Shown: positions 52,211 through 62,076, counted from the stretch's first letter. The stretch is DNA of 64,000 nt from Lactobacillus sp. ESL0679 (GCF_029433515.1 NZ_JAQTIG010000003.1:177202-241201), one strand, 5' to 3'. The notes: generated by a model from the letters alone, not told the origin. Translations and numbers: made by a program.

Positions 52211-53143
52211 ATGAAAAACAAAATTTTGGTTGGTTCATTAGTTGCGACTCTTGTATCGTTTTTACTTTATTTAAATAATTTAAATCATGTTGAAAATACC
52301 AGTGTGCGCATTGTTAATTCGTGGCAAAGCAAGGTAGTTAAAAATAATAAAGCGACTAAAAAGAGCCGTGAACCCAGTGTTGATGAAGTCGAATACGCTG
52401 CCGATGTTAAAGTTGAGTCTGGCAGTGACAAGGACTGGGCCCAGCAAATTGAACAGGTGATGGGCAAGGACAAGAGCTATCAGGTTAGTGTGCAGGATCT
52501 AAACTCGCGTAAGTTTGCCCGTGTTAATAATACAATTAAGGCACATGGCATAACTGCTAGCAGTCGATTGTATTTACTTGCTGCAATTTACTATCAAGAG
52601 CAGCACGGCAAATTGACATCGCACACGGCAATCAAAATTAAGAAGGCTGATCGCGTCAAGGGTGAACAAATGTTAAAGCCTGGTTATGCTTATGGGATTG
52701 CTTACTTGAAGCAGGCGATGATGCATGGCAATAAGACTGCTGCTAATGCATTACTGCGCAAAGTTGGACCACGTAATGTTAACCGGATTATCGCAAAAAT
52801 GGGTGCTACTAAGACTAATGTTGGCAAAAAGTTTACTGCTAATCCGGTAAGTACAACGACTGCGTCTGATTTAACTAGTGTGATGGTTGATTTATATCAG
52901 AATAAAACTCTCAGCAGGCAGTATGCCAATCTGGCTCTAACCGCGCTTAATTTGGCACAATCGAAGCCTAAATTAGTTCGCGGTCTTCATGGGCAAATTT
53001 ATGCGGCTTCTGATAGTAAATCCGCAGTGGCAATTGTCCAAGATGGCGGGCATGCATATTGTATGAGTGTGTGGAGCAGTGATGATACCGTGTTTGCCCG
53101 TTTGGGCCGGACTATTAATCATTTTTTTAATAAGAGTAAATAA
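52211..53143 (+). CDS. Class A beta-lactamase-fold exported protein with degenerate active site
   Basis: 310 residues. An N-terminal signal anchor (about 4-22) and a class A serine beta-lactamase/transpeptidase-like domain (about 75-305). The position of the SxxK motif reads ASSRLYLL (116-123) with no lysine, the SDN position reads HGN (172-174), and the KTG position reads RGLHG (257-261). All three catalytic motifs are thus changed, while the scaffold (KTAANALLRKVGPRNVNRIIAKMG) is kept. It is probably a non-catalytic wall-associated protein. Ends in a weak terminator. Confidence 0.75.
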   Translation: MKNKILVGSLVATLVSFLLYLNNLNHVENTSVRIVNSWQSKVVKNNKATKKSREPSVDEVEYAADVKVESGSDKDWAQQIEQVMGKDKSYQVSVQDLNSRKFARVNNTIKAHGITASSRLYLLAAIYYQEQHGKLTSHTAIKIKKADRVKGEQMLKPGYAYGIAYLKQAMMHGNKTAANALLRKVGPRNVNRIIAKMGATKTNVGKKFTANPVSTTTASDLTSVMVDLYQNKTLSRQYANLALTALNLAQSKPKLVRGLHGQIYAASDSKSAVAIVQDGGHAYCMSVWSSDDTVFARLGRTINHFFNKSK

Positions 53144-53144
53144 A

Positions 53145-53171
53145 AGGCTTATCTTGGTAAGGCTTTTTTAT
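53145..53171 (+). terminator. Weak terminator after the beta-lactamase-fold gene
   Basis: AAAGGCTTA and TAAGGCTTTTTT pair imperfectly around TCTTGG, followed by T's. Confidence 0.6.
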
Positions 53172-53257
53172 TTTATTTAAATTAATTTACAGCATGTAGA
53201 TTGTAATCTTCATATTGTAGTGCTATATTATTCATCGTGCTAGTAGAGGAGGGGACA

Positions 53258-53821
53258 ATGATTCAAAAAAGGAGCCTTGATTTAAGTAAGGTAATTGCCA
53301 AGGCAACAGAGATGATTGAGCAGAAGGGACTTTCAGCAACGACCTTGCCAAACTTGGCCAAGGAACTTGGTGTGCGGTCACAATCGCTCTACCATTATGT
53401 TTCTGGTCGCAAGCAGTTATTATCGCTTGTTGGTGCCAGTCGGATTAAGCTATTAAGTAAACGCTTAGTAGAGAATATTATTGGCTTGTCCGGTGTTGAT
53501 GCGCTGCTTAAATTTGCGGATATTGTGCGAGATTTTATTTTGCATGATCCTGCGTTGCTCAGTATTTTGTACCATTTAAACGAATATCAACAAGATGACG
53601 CGATTAGCCAAGAAATTATCAATGTTATTTCTTTAGCTGAAAAATTAAATTTGCGCCATGATAGCAAGGTATCGCTTCATGCTCTGATTGGTGCAGTCCT
53701 CGGTTATGTTTTTTTAGATGTGTCATCATCGTTTACTGATGAAACTAATGAAGAAGCAGATCAGGGTTACCATAAGTTGCTGCTGCAATTAGTGCAGCCA
53801 AAACAAGTTTTACAAAATTAG
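53258..53821 (+). CDS. TetR-family regulator of the MMPL gene
   Basis: 187 residues. TetR HTH (about 12-52, TTLPNLAKELGVRSQSLYHYVSGRKQLL) and a C-terminal WHG-like ligand domain. The ATG at 53258 follows GAGGAGGGG; a GTG at 53237 in frame is poorer. It lies 14 bp upstream of the MMPL gene and is probably its autoregulated repressor. Confidence 0.88.
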   Translation: MIQKRSLDLSKVIAKATEMIEQKGLSATTLPNLAKELGVRSQSLYHYVSGRKQLLSLVGASRIKLLSKRLVENIIGLSGVDALLKFADIVRDFILHDPALLSILYHLNEYQQDDAISQEIINVISLAEKLNLRHDSKVSLHALIGAVLGYVFLDVSSSFTDETNEEADQGYHKLLLQLVQPKQVLQN

Positions 53822-53835
53822 AAAGGAAAAGTAGA

Positions 53836-56706
53836 GTGCAAAAACTACTGAAAAACCATGTTTTTTCATTGATTGCATGGGTTATAATTTTAATTGTTTC
53901 TGTGATTGCTTTGCCCAATATTACTGGGCTAACACGTGAGCACTCAAATATTTCTCTCCCACAAACTGTCCAAAGTGAAGTGGCGCAAACAATTCAGAAT
54001 GATTGGGGCCCTAAGCAAAAGGATACTTATCAAATTGCGGTTGTATTTAATAAGGACAAGGGCAAGATAACGGATGATGATAAGGTAGCAATTAACCAAA
54101 CAATTGACTATCTGAAAAATCATCAGGACAAATATGGCATTAAGCAAGTCTTAGGACCTGAGGATAATATTGCTACCAAGAAGAAGTTGGAAGCAAAAGA
54201 CGGTACGACTTGGATTATGCAAATTAACGTTGCCAAGAAGCACGCGCCAATTAACGATGTGGAAACGCAGTTAACTAATGCGGTTAAGACTGCTGGGGTG
54301 AAAACCTACGTGACGGGCGCAGATGTCTTGCAAAATGCCTTCACTAATTCCATTCAAGAGGGGATTAAGAAGACAGAATTAATTACTGTTATCTTCATAT
54401 TTATTGTTTTGGTGATTGTCTTTAAGTCGCCGATTGTCCCGCTGATTTCATTATTAACGGTTGGCGTATCCTTTATTACGGCGTTCTCAATCGTCACCAA
54501 CTTGGTGGCACATAACAATTTCCCATTTTCCAACTTTACGCAAGTCTTTATGATTATTGTTCTGTTTGGGATTGGAACCGACTATAACATCCTGCTTTAC
54601 GATAAGTTTAAGGAAGACCTCGGCATGGGGATGGATCGCTATCAGGCGATGAAGAATGCTTTGAAGGTTGCCGGCAAAACGATTTTGTATTCAGGATCTT
54701 CGATTTTAATTGGCTTTACTGCTCTGAGTTTGGCTAAGTTTTCGATTTATCAATCGGCTGTTGGTGTCGCTGTCGGTGTTGCCGTTTTGCTGGTTGTCTT
54801 GTTAACACTAAACCCATTCTTTATGGCTGTTTTAGGTGAAAAAATGTTCTGGCCGGTTAAGAAATTTACCGGTGAACACGAAGATAAATTATGGCATGGT
54901 ATTTCTAAGGGCACACTGGCCCATCCAATTGTTTACTTGGCAATTTTGGCGGTTGTAGTAATACCGTTTGCTCTGTTATATTCAGGTCACTTGAATTATG
55001 ATGATACTGATGAAATTGCCAACGATGTTCCGGCTAAAGCTGGGTTGCAAGTAGTTGAAAAGCACTTTTCTAAGGGGATGGCTGAGCCGACTACACTTTA
55101 CATTAAGAGTAATCACCGTCTTGATAATGAGGCAGACTTGAAGCTGATTGACCAATTAACAAGACAATTGCAGGCTTCCAAGGATGTTTCGTTTGTCACC
55201 TCAGTTACTCAACCTTATGGTGAAAGTATTCAGCAATTGTACGTTAATAATCAGTTGAATACAGTTAATGATGGGGTTGATCAAGCACGCAGTGGCTTAA
55301 ACAAGTTAAGCAAGGCCAGCAAGAAGGTGACACTGGGTGCTAACCAGTTAGCTAACGGTACCGATCAATTGCAAAGTGGTGCTAGCACCTTACAAGGCGG
55401 TTCTAGCAAGTTGCAAAGCGGTAGTCAGCAATTAGCATCTGGGTTAAACCAGTTGAATTCGCAATTATCGTCTAGTTCGCAGTCGCTAGCTGGAGCGCAG
55501 CAGAGTATTAAGACAAACCTTGAACAGGGGTACAAAGAAAACTTGACTCGTAATGTGGCCAAAATTCCTGGCTTGACGCAAAGTCAGCGGTTAGCAGTAA
55601 TGCAAGCTGCTGGTGCAGCGCTATCGAAGTCATGGGCTAGTACCGCAGCAAGCATGCCAGACACTAGTGGCCAAATGGGTCAATTACAATCAGGCATTGG
55701 TAGTTTGGCTTCTGCTTCTAACCAATTAAGTTCAGGTGCTGCAAGTCTTAACAGCGGAATTGGCCAACTAAATTCAAGTACGGGCCAACTTAGCTCAGGT
55801 GCCGGCAAGTTGGCAACCAGCACGCCGAAGATTACTTCGGGTGTTGATTCTGTTAATAGTGGTCTAGGTCAAGGAGCTTCATACCTAACTGGCTTAGCTA
55901 GCTCATCTGCAGCTGATACTTTCTACATTCCAACTGAATTTATCAAGTCAGATATGTTCCAAGATTCTGTTAAGGTCTACTTAAGCCCAAATAAGAAGTC
56001 CGCGATGTTAATGATGGTCTTTAACTCTAATCCAAGTAGTACCAAGGCAACTAGTGAAGTTGGCGAACTCAGCCAAATGGCTAAAAAATCATTGCAAGGG
56101 ACTCGCTTAGAGAAGGCAACCGTTGCAATGGGCGGCGAAAGTGCCAAAATTGCGGACATTAAGCAGGTGGCTAACGGTGACTTTATTAGAACCGCTGCGA
56201 TCATGCTTGTGGGGATTGGTATTGCGCTAATTTTTGTTACCCGATCATTATTGCAACCACTGTATATTCTCGGGACGCTGCTGATTGCTTACTTCTGCTC
56301 ACTATCAATTAGTGAGTGGCTTGTTAAGGTTTTGCTTGGCAATACCATGCTTACGTGGAATACGCCGTTCTTTAGCTTCATTATGTTGATTGCCCTAGGT
56401 GTTGACTACAGTATCTTCTTAATGACGCGCTATCGAGCAATTGAGGGCGGTAAGCCGAGTGAGCGCATTTTGAAGGCTTGTGGAATTATTGGGACCGTTG
56501 TTATTTCGGCAGCCATTATTCTTGGTGGTACGTTTGCGGCATTGATTCCATCTGGGATTCCAACTTTGATCGAAGTAGCACTGGCCGTGATTATTGGCCT
56601 AATTATTCTGGTCTTTATCATGCCGATTACTTTATCAGCAGCGGTTAAGCTGACTTATGAAGGTTTACATTGGAATCGTAAGAATAAACGAATTAAAAAT
56701 AGTTAA
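53836..56706 (+). CDS. MMPL/RND-family membrane exporter with long glycine-heptad ectodomain
   Basis: 956 residues, GTG start with a GAAAGGAAAAG RBS. Two RND-like membrane halves each carry the proton-relay motif (GTDYNILLYD about 247, GVDYSIFLMTRY about 855). An extracytoplasmic region at about 485-672 consists of regular LxxGxxxL repeats (LANGTDQLQSGASTLQGG and so on), typical of YhgE/MmpL-like proteins and able to form a long coiled structure. Family role: export of lipids, wall precursors or antimicrobial compounds. TetR control suggests induction by its substrate. Confidence 0.88.
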   Translation: MQKLLKNHVFSLIAWVIILIVSVIALPNITGLTREHSNISLPQTVQSEVAQTIQNDWGPKQKDTYQIAVVFNKDKGKITDDDKVAINQTIDYLKNHQDKYGIKQVLGPEDNIATKKKLEAKDGTTWIMQINVAKKHAPINDVETQLTNAVKTAGVKTYVTGADVLQNAFTNSIQEGIKKTELITVIFIFIVLVIVFKSPIVPLISLLTVGVSFITAFSIVTNLVAHNNFPFSNFTQVFMIIVLFGIGTDYNILLYDKFKEDLGMGMDRYQAMKNALKVAGKTILYSGSSILIGFTALSLAKFSIYQSAVGVAVGVAVLLVVLLTLNPFFMAVLGEKMFWPVKKFTGEHEDKLWHGISKGTLAHPIVYLAILAVVVIPFALLYSGHLNYDDTDEIANDVPAKAGLQVVEKHFSKGMAEPTTLYIKSNHRLDNEADLKLIDQLTRQLQASKDVSFVTSVTQPYGESIQQLYVNNQLNTVNDGVDQARSGLNKLSKASKKVTLGANQLANGTDQLQSGASTLQGGSSKLQSGSQQLASGLNQLNSQLSSSSQSLAGAQQSIKTNLEQGYKENLTRNVAKIPGLTQSQRLAVMQAAGAALSKSWASTAASMPDTSGQMGQLQSGIGSLASASNQLSSGAASLNSGIGQLNSSTGQLSSGAGKLATSTPKITSGVDSVNSGLGQGASYLTGLASSSAADTFYIPTEFIKSDMFQDSVKVYLSPNKKSAMLMMVFNSNPSSTKATSEVGELSQMAKKSLQGTRLEKATVAMGGESAKIADIKQVANGDFIRTAAIMLVGIGIALIFVTRSLLQPLYILGTLLIAYFCSLSISEWLVKVLLGNTMLTWNTPFFSFIMLIALGVDYSIFLMTRYRAIEGGKPSERILKACGIIGTVVISAAIILGGTFAALIPSGIPTLIEVALAVIIGLIILVFIMPITLSAAVKLTYEGLHWNRKNKRIKNS

Positions 56707-56715
56707 TTAATTTAG

Positions 56716-56753
56716 GATTGAATAACTCAACTTTGAGCTGTTCAATCTTTTTT
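56716..56753 (+). terminator. Terminator of the TetR-MMPL operon
   Basis: GATTGAA(TAA)CTC pairs with GAG(CTG)TTCAATC, followed by seven T's. Confidence 0.82.
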
Positions 56754-56843
56754 TATTGCGAAAAATAATGATTTTGGTTGTAAACTAATAATTTTGTTTT
56801 ATCATTAACTTAAAAGTAACTATGAAATTAAGGAGTGTAGTTT

Positions 56844-57863
56844 ATGACTACTTGTCCAAATTGCGGCAAAGCAATCACTGATGACGACCAGCTGTGTCCA
56901 AATTGTCACTTTAATTTGCAAAAATATCGGCAGACGTTTTTTACAGATAGGCATGAAGAGGTAAATTATGAAGACCAAAAGATGGGCAAAAAAATTGCCA
57001 GTCGCGAAGCTTACCGGCAGGAATTTTATCCTGATAAGCAAAATTCAACGATTAAAAAGATGCTAGAATGGATTCGAGCTAACAGTATGATTGTGTTTTT
57101 AGTAGGGATTATGTTACTGATTATCATGAGTTTTTCGCGTGGGTTAGGCTGGATTTGCTTTTTCTTGCTGTTCTTCTGGTTGTATGTTGTTTGCCTGCGG
57201 CGAAGCAAGATTGAACGCTATACTGTTGACCGGCGCTTAACAGAGAAGGTTAATCAGCTCGGTTCAAATATGTTTAATAGGGTTGAGGACCATAGCCAAA
57301 AAGTCTGGTCGCGGTCAAAAACTGCGCCGGATGGCACAGATGAAGTTGAAGAAGAAACAGTTACCGTCAAGAAGCACTTTAATTATATTCAGCTGTCAGT
57401 AGTGATGACGGCGCTAATTAGTTTAATAGTTTTGTTTACCGGCTCTGGAGCGTCTGTTTCCGATATTACTTATACCGGTAAGATGTCGATTACGCGAGTT
57501 GCATTAAGCCTGGCAGGACAACTGTTTGGCTCTAGCTCAACGCTTTTACAAGGGGTCTTGATGTGTGTGATTTGGCTACTATTAGTGATTTTTCCCATCA
57601 TAATTATGTACCAAGCCTTACAAAGCACGAAAAAGGGTAAGTGGCTTGCCTTTATTTTCTCTTTAGTGGAAACCACGTTTTTGATTTATCTTGTCTTTAG
57701 ATTGTCAAGCACCACGCGCGCCAATACAGGCTTATTCCACGGTCTGACAAGTCAACTATTGATGTATGCCGTATCGGTCGGCGCCTCAACGTACTTTTTG
57801 ATTTTGGCTAGTTTAATGACAACCGTGCTTGCTGGGGTTAGCTTATTTAGAAAACACCCTTAA
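56844..57863 (+). CDS. Zinc-ribbon membrane protein of unknown function
   Basis: 339 residues. An N-terminal zinc ribbon (Cys4, Cys7, Cys18, Cys21: CPNC...CPNC), a charged linker, then two hydrophobic helices (about 80-120) and, after a cytoplasmic stretch, four more (about 185-335). The AAGGAG RBS is good. Many lactobacilli carry such zinc-ribbon plus transmembrane proteins; no biochemical role is known to me. Its terminator is shared with the convergent dehydrogenase. Confidence 0.7.
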   Translation: MTTCPNCGKAITDDDQLCPNCHFNLQKYRQTFFTDRHEEVNYEDQKMGKKIASREAYRQEFYPDKQNSTIKKMLEWIRANSMIVFLVGIMLLIIMSFSRGLGWICFFLLFFWLYVVCLRRSKIERYTVDRRLTEKVNQLGSNMFNRVEDHSQKVWSRSKTAPDGTDEVEEETVTVKKHFNYIQLSVVMTALISLIVLFTGSGASVSDITYTGKMSITRVALSLAGQLFGSSSTLLQGVLMCVIWLLLVIFPIIIMYQALQSTKKGKWLAFIFSLVETTFLIYLVFRLSSTTRANTGLFHGLTSQLLMYAVSVGASTYFLILASLMTTVLAGVSLFRKHP

Positions 57864-57873
57864 AAAGAGCAAT

Positions 57874-57905
57874 AAAAATGCTGAGCGTTAAACTCAGCAT
57901 TTTTG
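57874..57905. terminator. Bidirectional terminator
   Basis: AAAAATGCTGAG pairs perfectly with CTCAGCATTTTT around CGTTAAA, between convergent genes. Confidence 0.92.
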
Positions 57906-57917
57906 TTTTAGTTAAAT

Positions 57918-59294
57918 TTATTTGTGGGAAACATCGATTACAAGGTGTTCGTTGACAAAGGCCATCATCCCTAAGTCACTTAACTCGCGGCCGTATCCGG
58001 AATTCTTAACTCCACCAAATGGTAATTCACCTGAAGTAATCCAAGTGCCGTTAATTACGGTCATACCACTTTCAACTTGAGCAGCCAATTCTTGGGCATG
58101 GTCAACATTAGAACTGATGATTGATGAGCCAAGGCCGTAACTTGAGTCGTTGGCAAGAGCAATGGCTTCGTCTTCATCTTCAACCTTGTAGACCATTGCA
58201 ACAGGACCAAACATTTCTTCGTCAAATGCTGGGTTCTTCTTGTCAATATCAGTCAAGATTACGGGACTAAAGAAAGCACCGTCAGACTTAATTTCTGGAT
58301 ATTGATAAAAGACTTTTGCACCAGCATCAACTGCGGCCTTAACTTGCTTAGTTAGCTTATCTCTTGAGCTGACTGAGTTCATTGGTGGCAAGGTCGTTGC
58401 GTCGTCCATTGGGTCGCCTGGTTTTAAGTTAGAAAAGACGTTCTTTAATTCGTGTAAAACTTCGTCGTAGCGAGATTTAACAACAATAATTCGCTTGGAT
58501 GAGGTACATACTTGACCGCCATTATAAGTTCTAGCAGTGCACAATACTTGTTTCAAAAGTTCTGGGTCGGCGTCATCCAAAATGATGAACGGGTCATTGC
58601 CGCCAAGTTCCATTGTTGACTTTTTCAAATTCTTACCAGCATTAGCAGCAACTGAAGCACCACCACGTTCTGAACCAGTCAGGGCAACACCAGAAATCCG
58701 TGGATCAGCAATGATGTCGTCTAATTGGTCGTAAGTTGGGTAAAGATTGATAAAGCTGCCTTCAGGTGCGCCACCTTCTTTAACGATTTTGGCAGCTAAA
58801 GCAGCAGAACCAGGAACGTTGTGGGCATGTTTTAATAGCATTGGGTTACCAACGATAAAGTTTGGAGCAAAGACCCGGATAATTTGGTAAAGTGGGAAGT
58901 TCCACGGTTCGCAAGCCATAATTACACCAGTAGCTTGTTTCAAGTAGCAGGCACGGCCAAGCTGGGACTCAACTGGTTGCGGCTTTAACATATCTGGGCC
59001 TTTTTCAGCGTAATATTCACAAATCGAAATACAAATTTCAACTTCTTCTTTGGATTCGTGAATCATTTTACCCATTTCACGAGTCATCATTTCGGCCATT
59101 TCGTCTTCATGCTTGCGCAAGCTGTCAGCAACTTGATGCAAAATTATGGCACGACTTTCAGGACTTTCGTGTTGCCACTTCTTGTATAACGCATGGGCAA
59201 GATTAATTGCTTCGTCAATTTGAGTGGTTGTTGGGTTGTCGTATTCGGCAAACTTTTCATTGGTATATGGGTTGACTGATTGATATTTAGCCAT
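57918..59294 (-). CDS. NAD(P)-dependent aldehyde dehydrogenase (succinate-semialdehyde dehydrogenase type)
   Basis: 458 residues. Catalytic Cys263 ([10 protein letters not shown]) and Glu229 (MELGGNDP), with [11 protein letters not shown] for nucleotide binding and C-terminal [14 protein letters not shown]. By sequence it is nearest GabD/YneI-like semialdehyde dehydrogenases. No GABA genes adjoin, so the physiological aldehyde is unknown. GGTAACA-type RBS on the minus strand. Monocistronic. Confidence 0.88.
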   Translation of the reverse strand: MAKYQSVNPYTNEKFAEYDNPTTTQIDEAINLAHALYKKWQHESPESRAIILHQVADSLRKHEDEMAEMMTREMGKMIHESKEEVEICISICEYYAEKGPDMLKPQPVESQLGRACYLKQATGVIMACEPWNFPLYQIIRVFAPNFIVGNPMLLKHAHNVPGSAALAAKIVKEGGAPEGSFINLYPTYDQLDDIIADPRISGVALTGSERGGASVAANAGKNLKKSTMELGGNDPFIILDDADPELLKQVLCTARTYNGGQVCTSSKRIIVVKSRYDEVLHELKNVFSNLKPGDPMDDATTLPPMNSVSSRDKLTKQVKAAVDAGAKVFYQYPEIKSDGAFFSPVILTDIDKKNPAFDEEMFGPVAMVYKVEDEDEAIALANDSSYGLGSSIISSNVDHAQELAAQVESGMTVINGTWITSGELPFGGVKNSGYGRELSDLGMMAFVNEHLVIDVSHK

Positions 59295-59418
59295 ATTGTT
59301 ACCTCTTTTTTAAAATCATTCTAAAAACAAATAAATGTTTCAATACACATTATAAAGCGTTATCACGTTAATTTGAATTTTTTGAACCAAGTTTTACTAA
59401 TAATTAATTTGCTTACAA

Positions 59419-59453
59419 AAAAACCGCGAAAAAGCAATACTTTCGCGGTTTTT
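59419..59453. terminator. Terminator after the alpha/beta hydrolase
   Basis: AAAAACCGCGAAA pairs perfectly with TTTCGCGGTTTTT. On the minus strand it follows the hydrolase gene by 13 bp. Confidence 0.9.
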
Positions 59454-59465
59454 CTATTGTAGTAC

Positions 59466-60245
59466 TTACATCATTTGCGTTAAGTAGGCAAGTGAAGCAT
59501 CAATGTAGTCATTGGCATAGGCCATTGCGTGCTTTTGACCTGGGAGAACAGTAAGTTCTGAGCCGCGGTCTTCTTTAGCCAATGTTTGGATAAAGTCCAA
59601 GACATATTTCAATGGGGACAATTCGTCGACTGAATTAATTAGCCATAAGTGTCCCAAGTTGGAGTAGTCGTAGGATTTTGCGTCCAGCTTTTCGAGAGTG
59701 GCTGCATCACTTGAACCGGCGTATGCTAAACCAAAGTATTTATAGAAGGATTCGTTAATTGCCTTAGGGTCGGTTAAGCCGAGTTCGCCGCGAGCATCGA
59801 TTGAGGCCTTAGTGGCTTCGTGCTCTTTCATCCAAGCGGAGTAGTTGACTGGTGCTGACCAAGTAACTGTTGGGAAGCCGTACTTTCCAGCAATGTAGAG
59901 GGCCATGACGCCGCCGGAACTGGCACCGATTTGCGTAATGCCCTTGGTGTCTGAACCAGTGTAATCAGAGTCAAGCAGCCATTCAACGAACTTGACGGTA
60001 TCATCGTGTGCAGCTGGGAAAGTGTTGGTTGGTGCCAAGCGGTAATTCGGGACAAATGCAGTGAAGCCTTTTTCTGTCATTTTAAGACATAAATCTTTAA
60101 CGTCGCCTTTATCCCCGCGAATCCAGCCGCCACCGTGCCAAAAGATTAAAACTTTAGTCGCTTTTGAGGGCGTATCTGGCAAGTAAATGTCAGTTGCCAA
60201 GTGGTGTTCTTCATCATAAATGATATCGTTCTTAATTTTAGCCAT
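59466..60245 (-). CDS. Alpha/beta hydrolase (carboxylesterase, HSL-like)
   Basis: 259 residues. Oxyanion HGGG (37-40), nucleophile Ser109 in GASSG, and a late His in GQKHAMAY near residue 240. It is likely a cytoplasmic esterase on small acyl or aryl esters; relatives in lactobacilli include cinnamoyl esterase-like enzymes. GGAGG RBS on the minus strand. Confidence 0.85.
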   Translation of the reverse strand: MAKIKNDIIYDEEHHLATDIYLPDTPSKATKVLIFWHGGGWIRGDKGDVKDLCLKMTEKGFTAFVPNYRLAPTNTFPAAHDDTVKFVEWLLDSDYTGSDTKGITQIGASSGGVMALYIAGKYGFPTVTWSAPVNYSAWMKEHEATKASIDARGELGLTDPKAINESFYKYFGLAYAGSSDAATLEKLDAKSYDYSNLGHLWLINSVDELSPLKYVLDFIQTLAKEDRGSELTVLPGQKHAMAYANDYIDASLAYLTQMM

Positions 60246-60374
60246 ATATTTAAACCTCCAATATAACTATATTTATTGTCTCTTCTATCTTAGAATAAAA
60301 TTGTGCTTTTGGCTGAAAAAATTTGATTAATAAGTCAAATTTATTGTGGAATAGATTAACTGGCTGAACAGAAG

Positions 60375-60803
60375 TTAATTTTGCGCCGCTATGCGGTCTG
60401 TTCCCCACCAATTAGGAATTAGTTTGGCTAAAGTAATTGTTTGTCTTGACGCGTAATCTACCATAAATTCGGTATCTTTATTACTTGGGTCTAATTGCAT
60501 GAGAAATTCGCGACAGGCGCCGCAAGGCATACCAGAACTGCCGCCAAATGGTGGTTTGTCGCGAAAAGCGATAATGCGCTTGATGTGAGTTTGCCCAGTT
60601 GTAACATACATATTCAGCGCGGCAACGCGTTCAGCACATAAGTTTAATACGCCAGAGCAGCTTTCGATACAAACGCCTACAAAAATTTGCCCATCTTCTG
60701 CTTCAAGAGCACAAACAACGCTGCGGGCATAAACGTATGGTGTAACTTCACCGGGATGGTATTCTTTTTTGGCTTGTTTATATAATTTGTCCCAGATATC
60801 CAT
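60375..60803 (-). CDS. cdd: Cytidine deaminase family protein
   Basis: 142 residues. Zinc site Cys56-Ala-Glu58 (NLCAERVAAL) and Pro93-Cys94...Cys97 (MPCGACREF), matching tetrameric cytidine deaminase or blasticidin-S-deaminase-like enzymes. It is slightly longer than typical Cdd (about 130), with an extra Trp-rich tail (NWWGTDRIA). AGGAGG RBS on the minus strand. Role: pyrimidine salvage (cytidine to uridine). Confidence 0.88.
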   Translation of the reverse strand: MDIWDKLYKQAKKEYHPGEVTPYVYARSVVCALEAEDGQIFVGVCIESCSGVLNLCAERVAALNMYVTTGQTHIKRIIAFRDKPPFGGSSGMPCGACREFLMQLDPSNKDTEFMVDYASRQTITLAKLIPNWWGTDRIAAQN

Positions 60804-60925
60804 TTTGACCTCCTTTTAATGGTAAAATTTTTAAGTTATTTTAATTATTATCCTCAATTAGCTAAAAAAGCAATCATGGATCGTGAAATTTTGGTAAAAT
60901 TGACCTTAACATATGGAGGAAGATT

Positions 60926-61534
60926 ATGCATTTGTCACCTAAAGCTAGTCGACGATTAATTAATATCTTAACCGTTGTTAGTGGGATTATTATTATCTTG
61001 CTGTGTATCTATTGGTATCGCCTAGGGATTTTTACTAGTCAGGCGAAGATGCGCGCATATTTAGCTAATAAAAAAATTATTGGCCCGGTTATTTTTGTTT
61101 TGATTCAAACTACACAGGTTGTTTTTCCAATTATTCCGGGTGGTGTGTCACTGCTCGGTGGGGTAGTATTTTTTGGCCCCTTGGCTGGTTTTATTTATAA
61201 TTATGTCGGTGTTTGTATTGGTTCAATTATTGATTTCTTTTTGGCTCGTTATTATGGCCGGCCGTTTATCCTGCATATTGTTTCCGAAAAGACACTCGAT
61301 AAATATATGAAGTGGACGAAAAATCAGCGAAAATTTAACTGGTTTTTTGCAATTTGTATTGTTGCGCCAATGGCGCCGGACGATGTTCTGTGCATGTTAG
61401 CGGGATTAACGGAGATGAAATTCTCAACTTACTTTTGGATAATTATTTTAGGAAAGCCATGGACAATAGCGGCGTACAGTTTTGCCCTAATGTTTGGGAT
61501 GGATTGGCTGCTCAAACTTGTTGGCAGTAAGTAA
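60926..61534 (+). CDS. TVP38/TMEM64 (DedA-like, VTT-domain) membrane protein
   Basis: 202 residues with about five hydrophobic helices. Core VTT-domain signatures are FPIIPGGVSLLGGVVFFGPLAGFIYNYVGVCIGSIIDFFLARYYGRPF and, later, APMAPDDVLCMLAGLTEM. Family members are thought to act in lipid scrambling or flipping. GGAGGAAG RBS. It overlaps the next gene by one base (TAATG). Confidence 0.85.
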   Translation: MHLSPKASRRLINILTVVSGIIIILLCIYWYRLGIFTSQAKMRAYLANKKIIGPVIFVLIQTTQVVFPIIPGGVSLLGGVVFFGPLAGFIYNYVGVCIGSIIDFFLARYYGRPFILHIVSEKTLDKYMKWTKNQRKFNWFFAICIVAPMAPDDVLCMLAGLTEMKFSTYFWIIILGKPWTIAAYSFALMFGMDWLLKLVGSK

Positions 61535-62076
61535 TGGCTAAGCGGGTTTATTTGCGTTCCTTTAGCTTGGCAGATGCACCGGTTATTTTAAGATGGGGCA
61601 AGGACGATTACTACTATCATTATGCTGGCTTTAGTCGCTATCAAAATTTGGCGCAGGCTGAACTTGCCGCTAAGCAATATGCTGCGCGAGATAATAGTTA
61701 TGCGATTTGCTTGCAAGAAACGCAGCAGGTGATTGGCCTTGTTGAATTATATGAGCGCGGGACAAATGATCAGGAATTATTGCAAACTAAAGAAGTTGGT
61801 TTCTTATTAGATAAGTCGTTTTCGGGACACGGCTATATGACTGAGGCCTTACAACTAATTTTTGCTTATGCTTTTAATCAGCTTGACCAAACCGAAATTT
61901 GGGCGGGGACTTTTGCCCATAACTTGAAATCGCAAAAATTGCTGCAGCGTTTGGGCTTTAAGTACGTTTATTTTGTCGATTTAAGTAAAATTAGTCATCT
62001 TTTTTCCTATCAAGAAAAATACTATTTGCTTGATAGGAAAGAATGGCTTAAAATAAATGCAAACACGGAATCTTAA
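61534..62076 (+). CDS. GNAT-family N-acetyltransferase
   Basis: 180 residues of the RimJ/RimL-like GNAT fold. The acetyl-CoA signature is VGFLLDKSFSGHGYMTEAL (about 89-107), followed by NLKSQKLLQRLGFKYV. Target unknown. Its 3' end contains the promoter for serS and a perfect 12-bp inverted repeat (62003-62014 with 62029-62040). Confidence 0.85.
   Translation: MAKRVYLRSFSLADAPVILRWGKDDYYYHYAGFSRYQNLAQAELAAKQYAARDNSYAICLQETQQVIGLVELYERGTNDQELLQTKEVGFLLDKSFSGHGYMTEALQLIFAYAFNQLDQTEIWAGTFAHNLKSQKLLQRLGFKYVYFVDLSKISHLFSYQEKYYLLDRKEWLKINANTES
62026..62054 (+). promoter_or_regulatory. Promoter of the serS T-box transcript
   Basis: TTGCTT (62026-62031), a 17-bp spacer and TAAAAT (62049-62054), inside the GNAT 3' end. 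Transcription from here would begin just before the T-box leader. Confidence 0.55.

Noticed and set aside
55300..55860. Repetitive DNA suspected as a tandem repeat or phase-variable tract in the MMPL gene
   Set aside because: The repetition is at the protein level (LxxG heptads) with divergent codons; no exact DNA repeat units.
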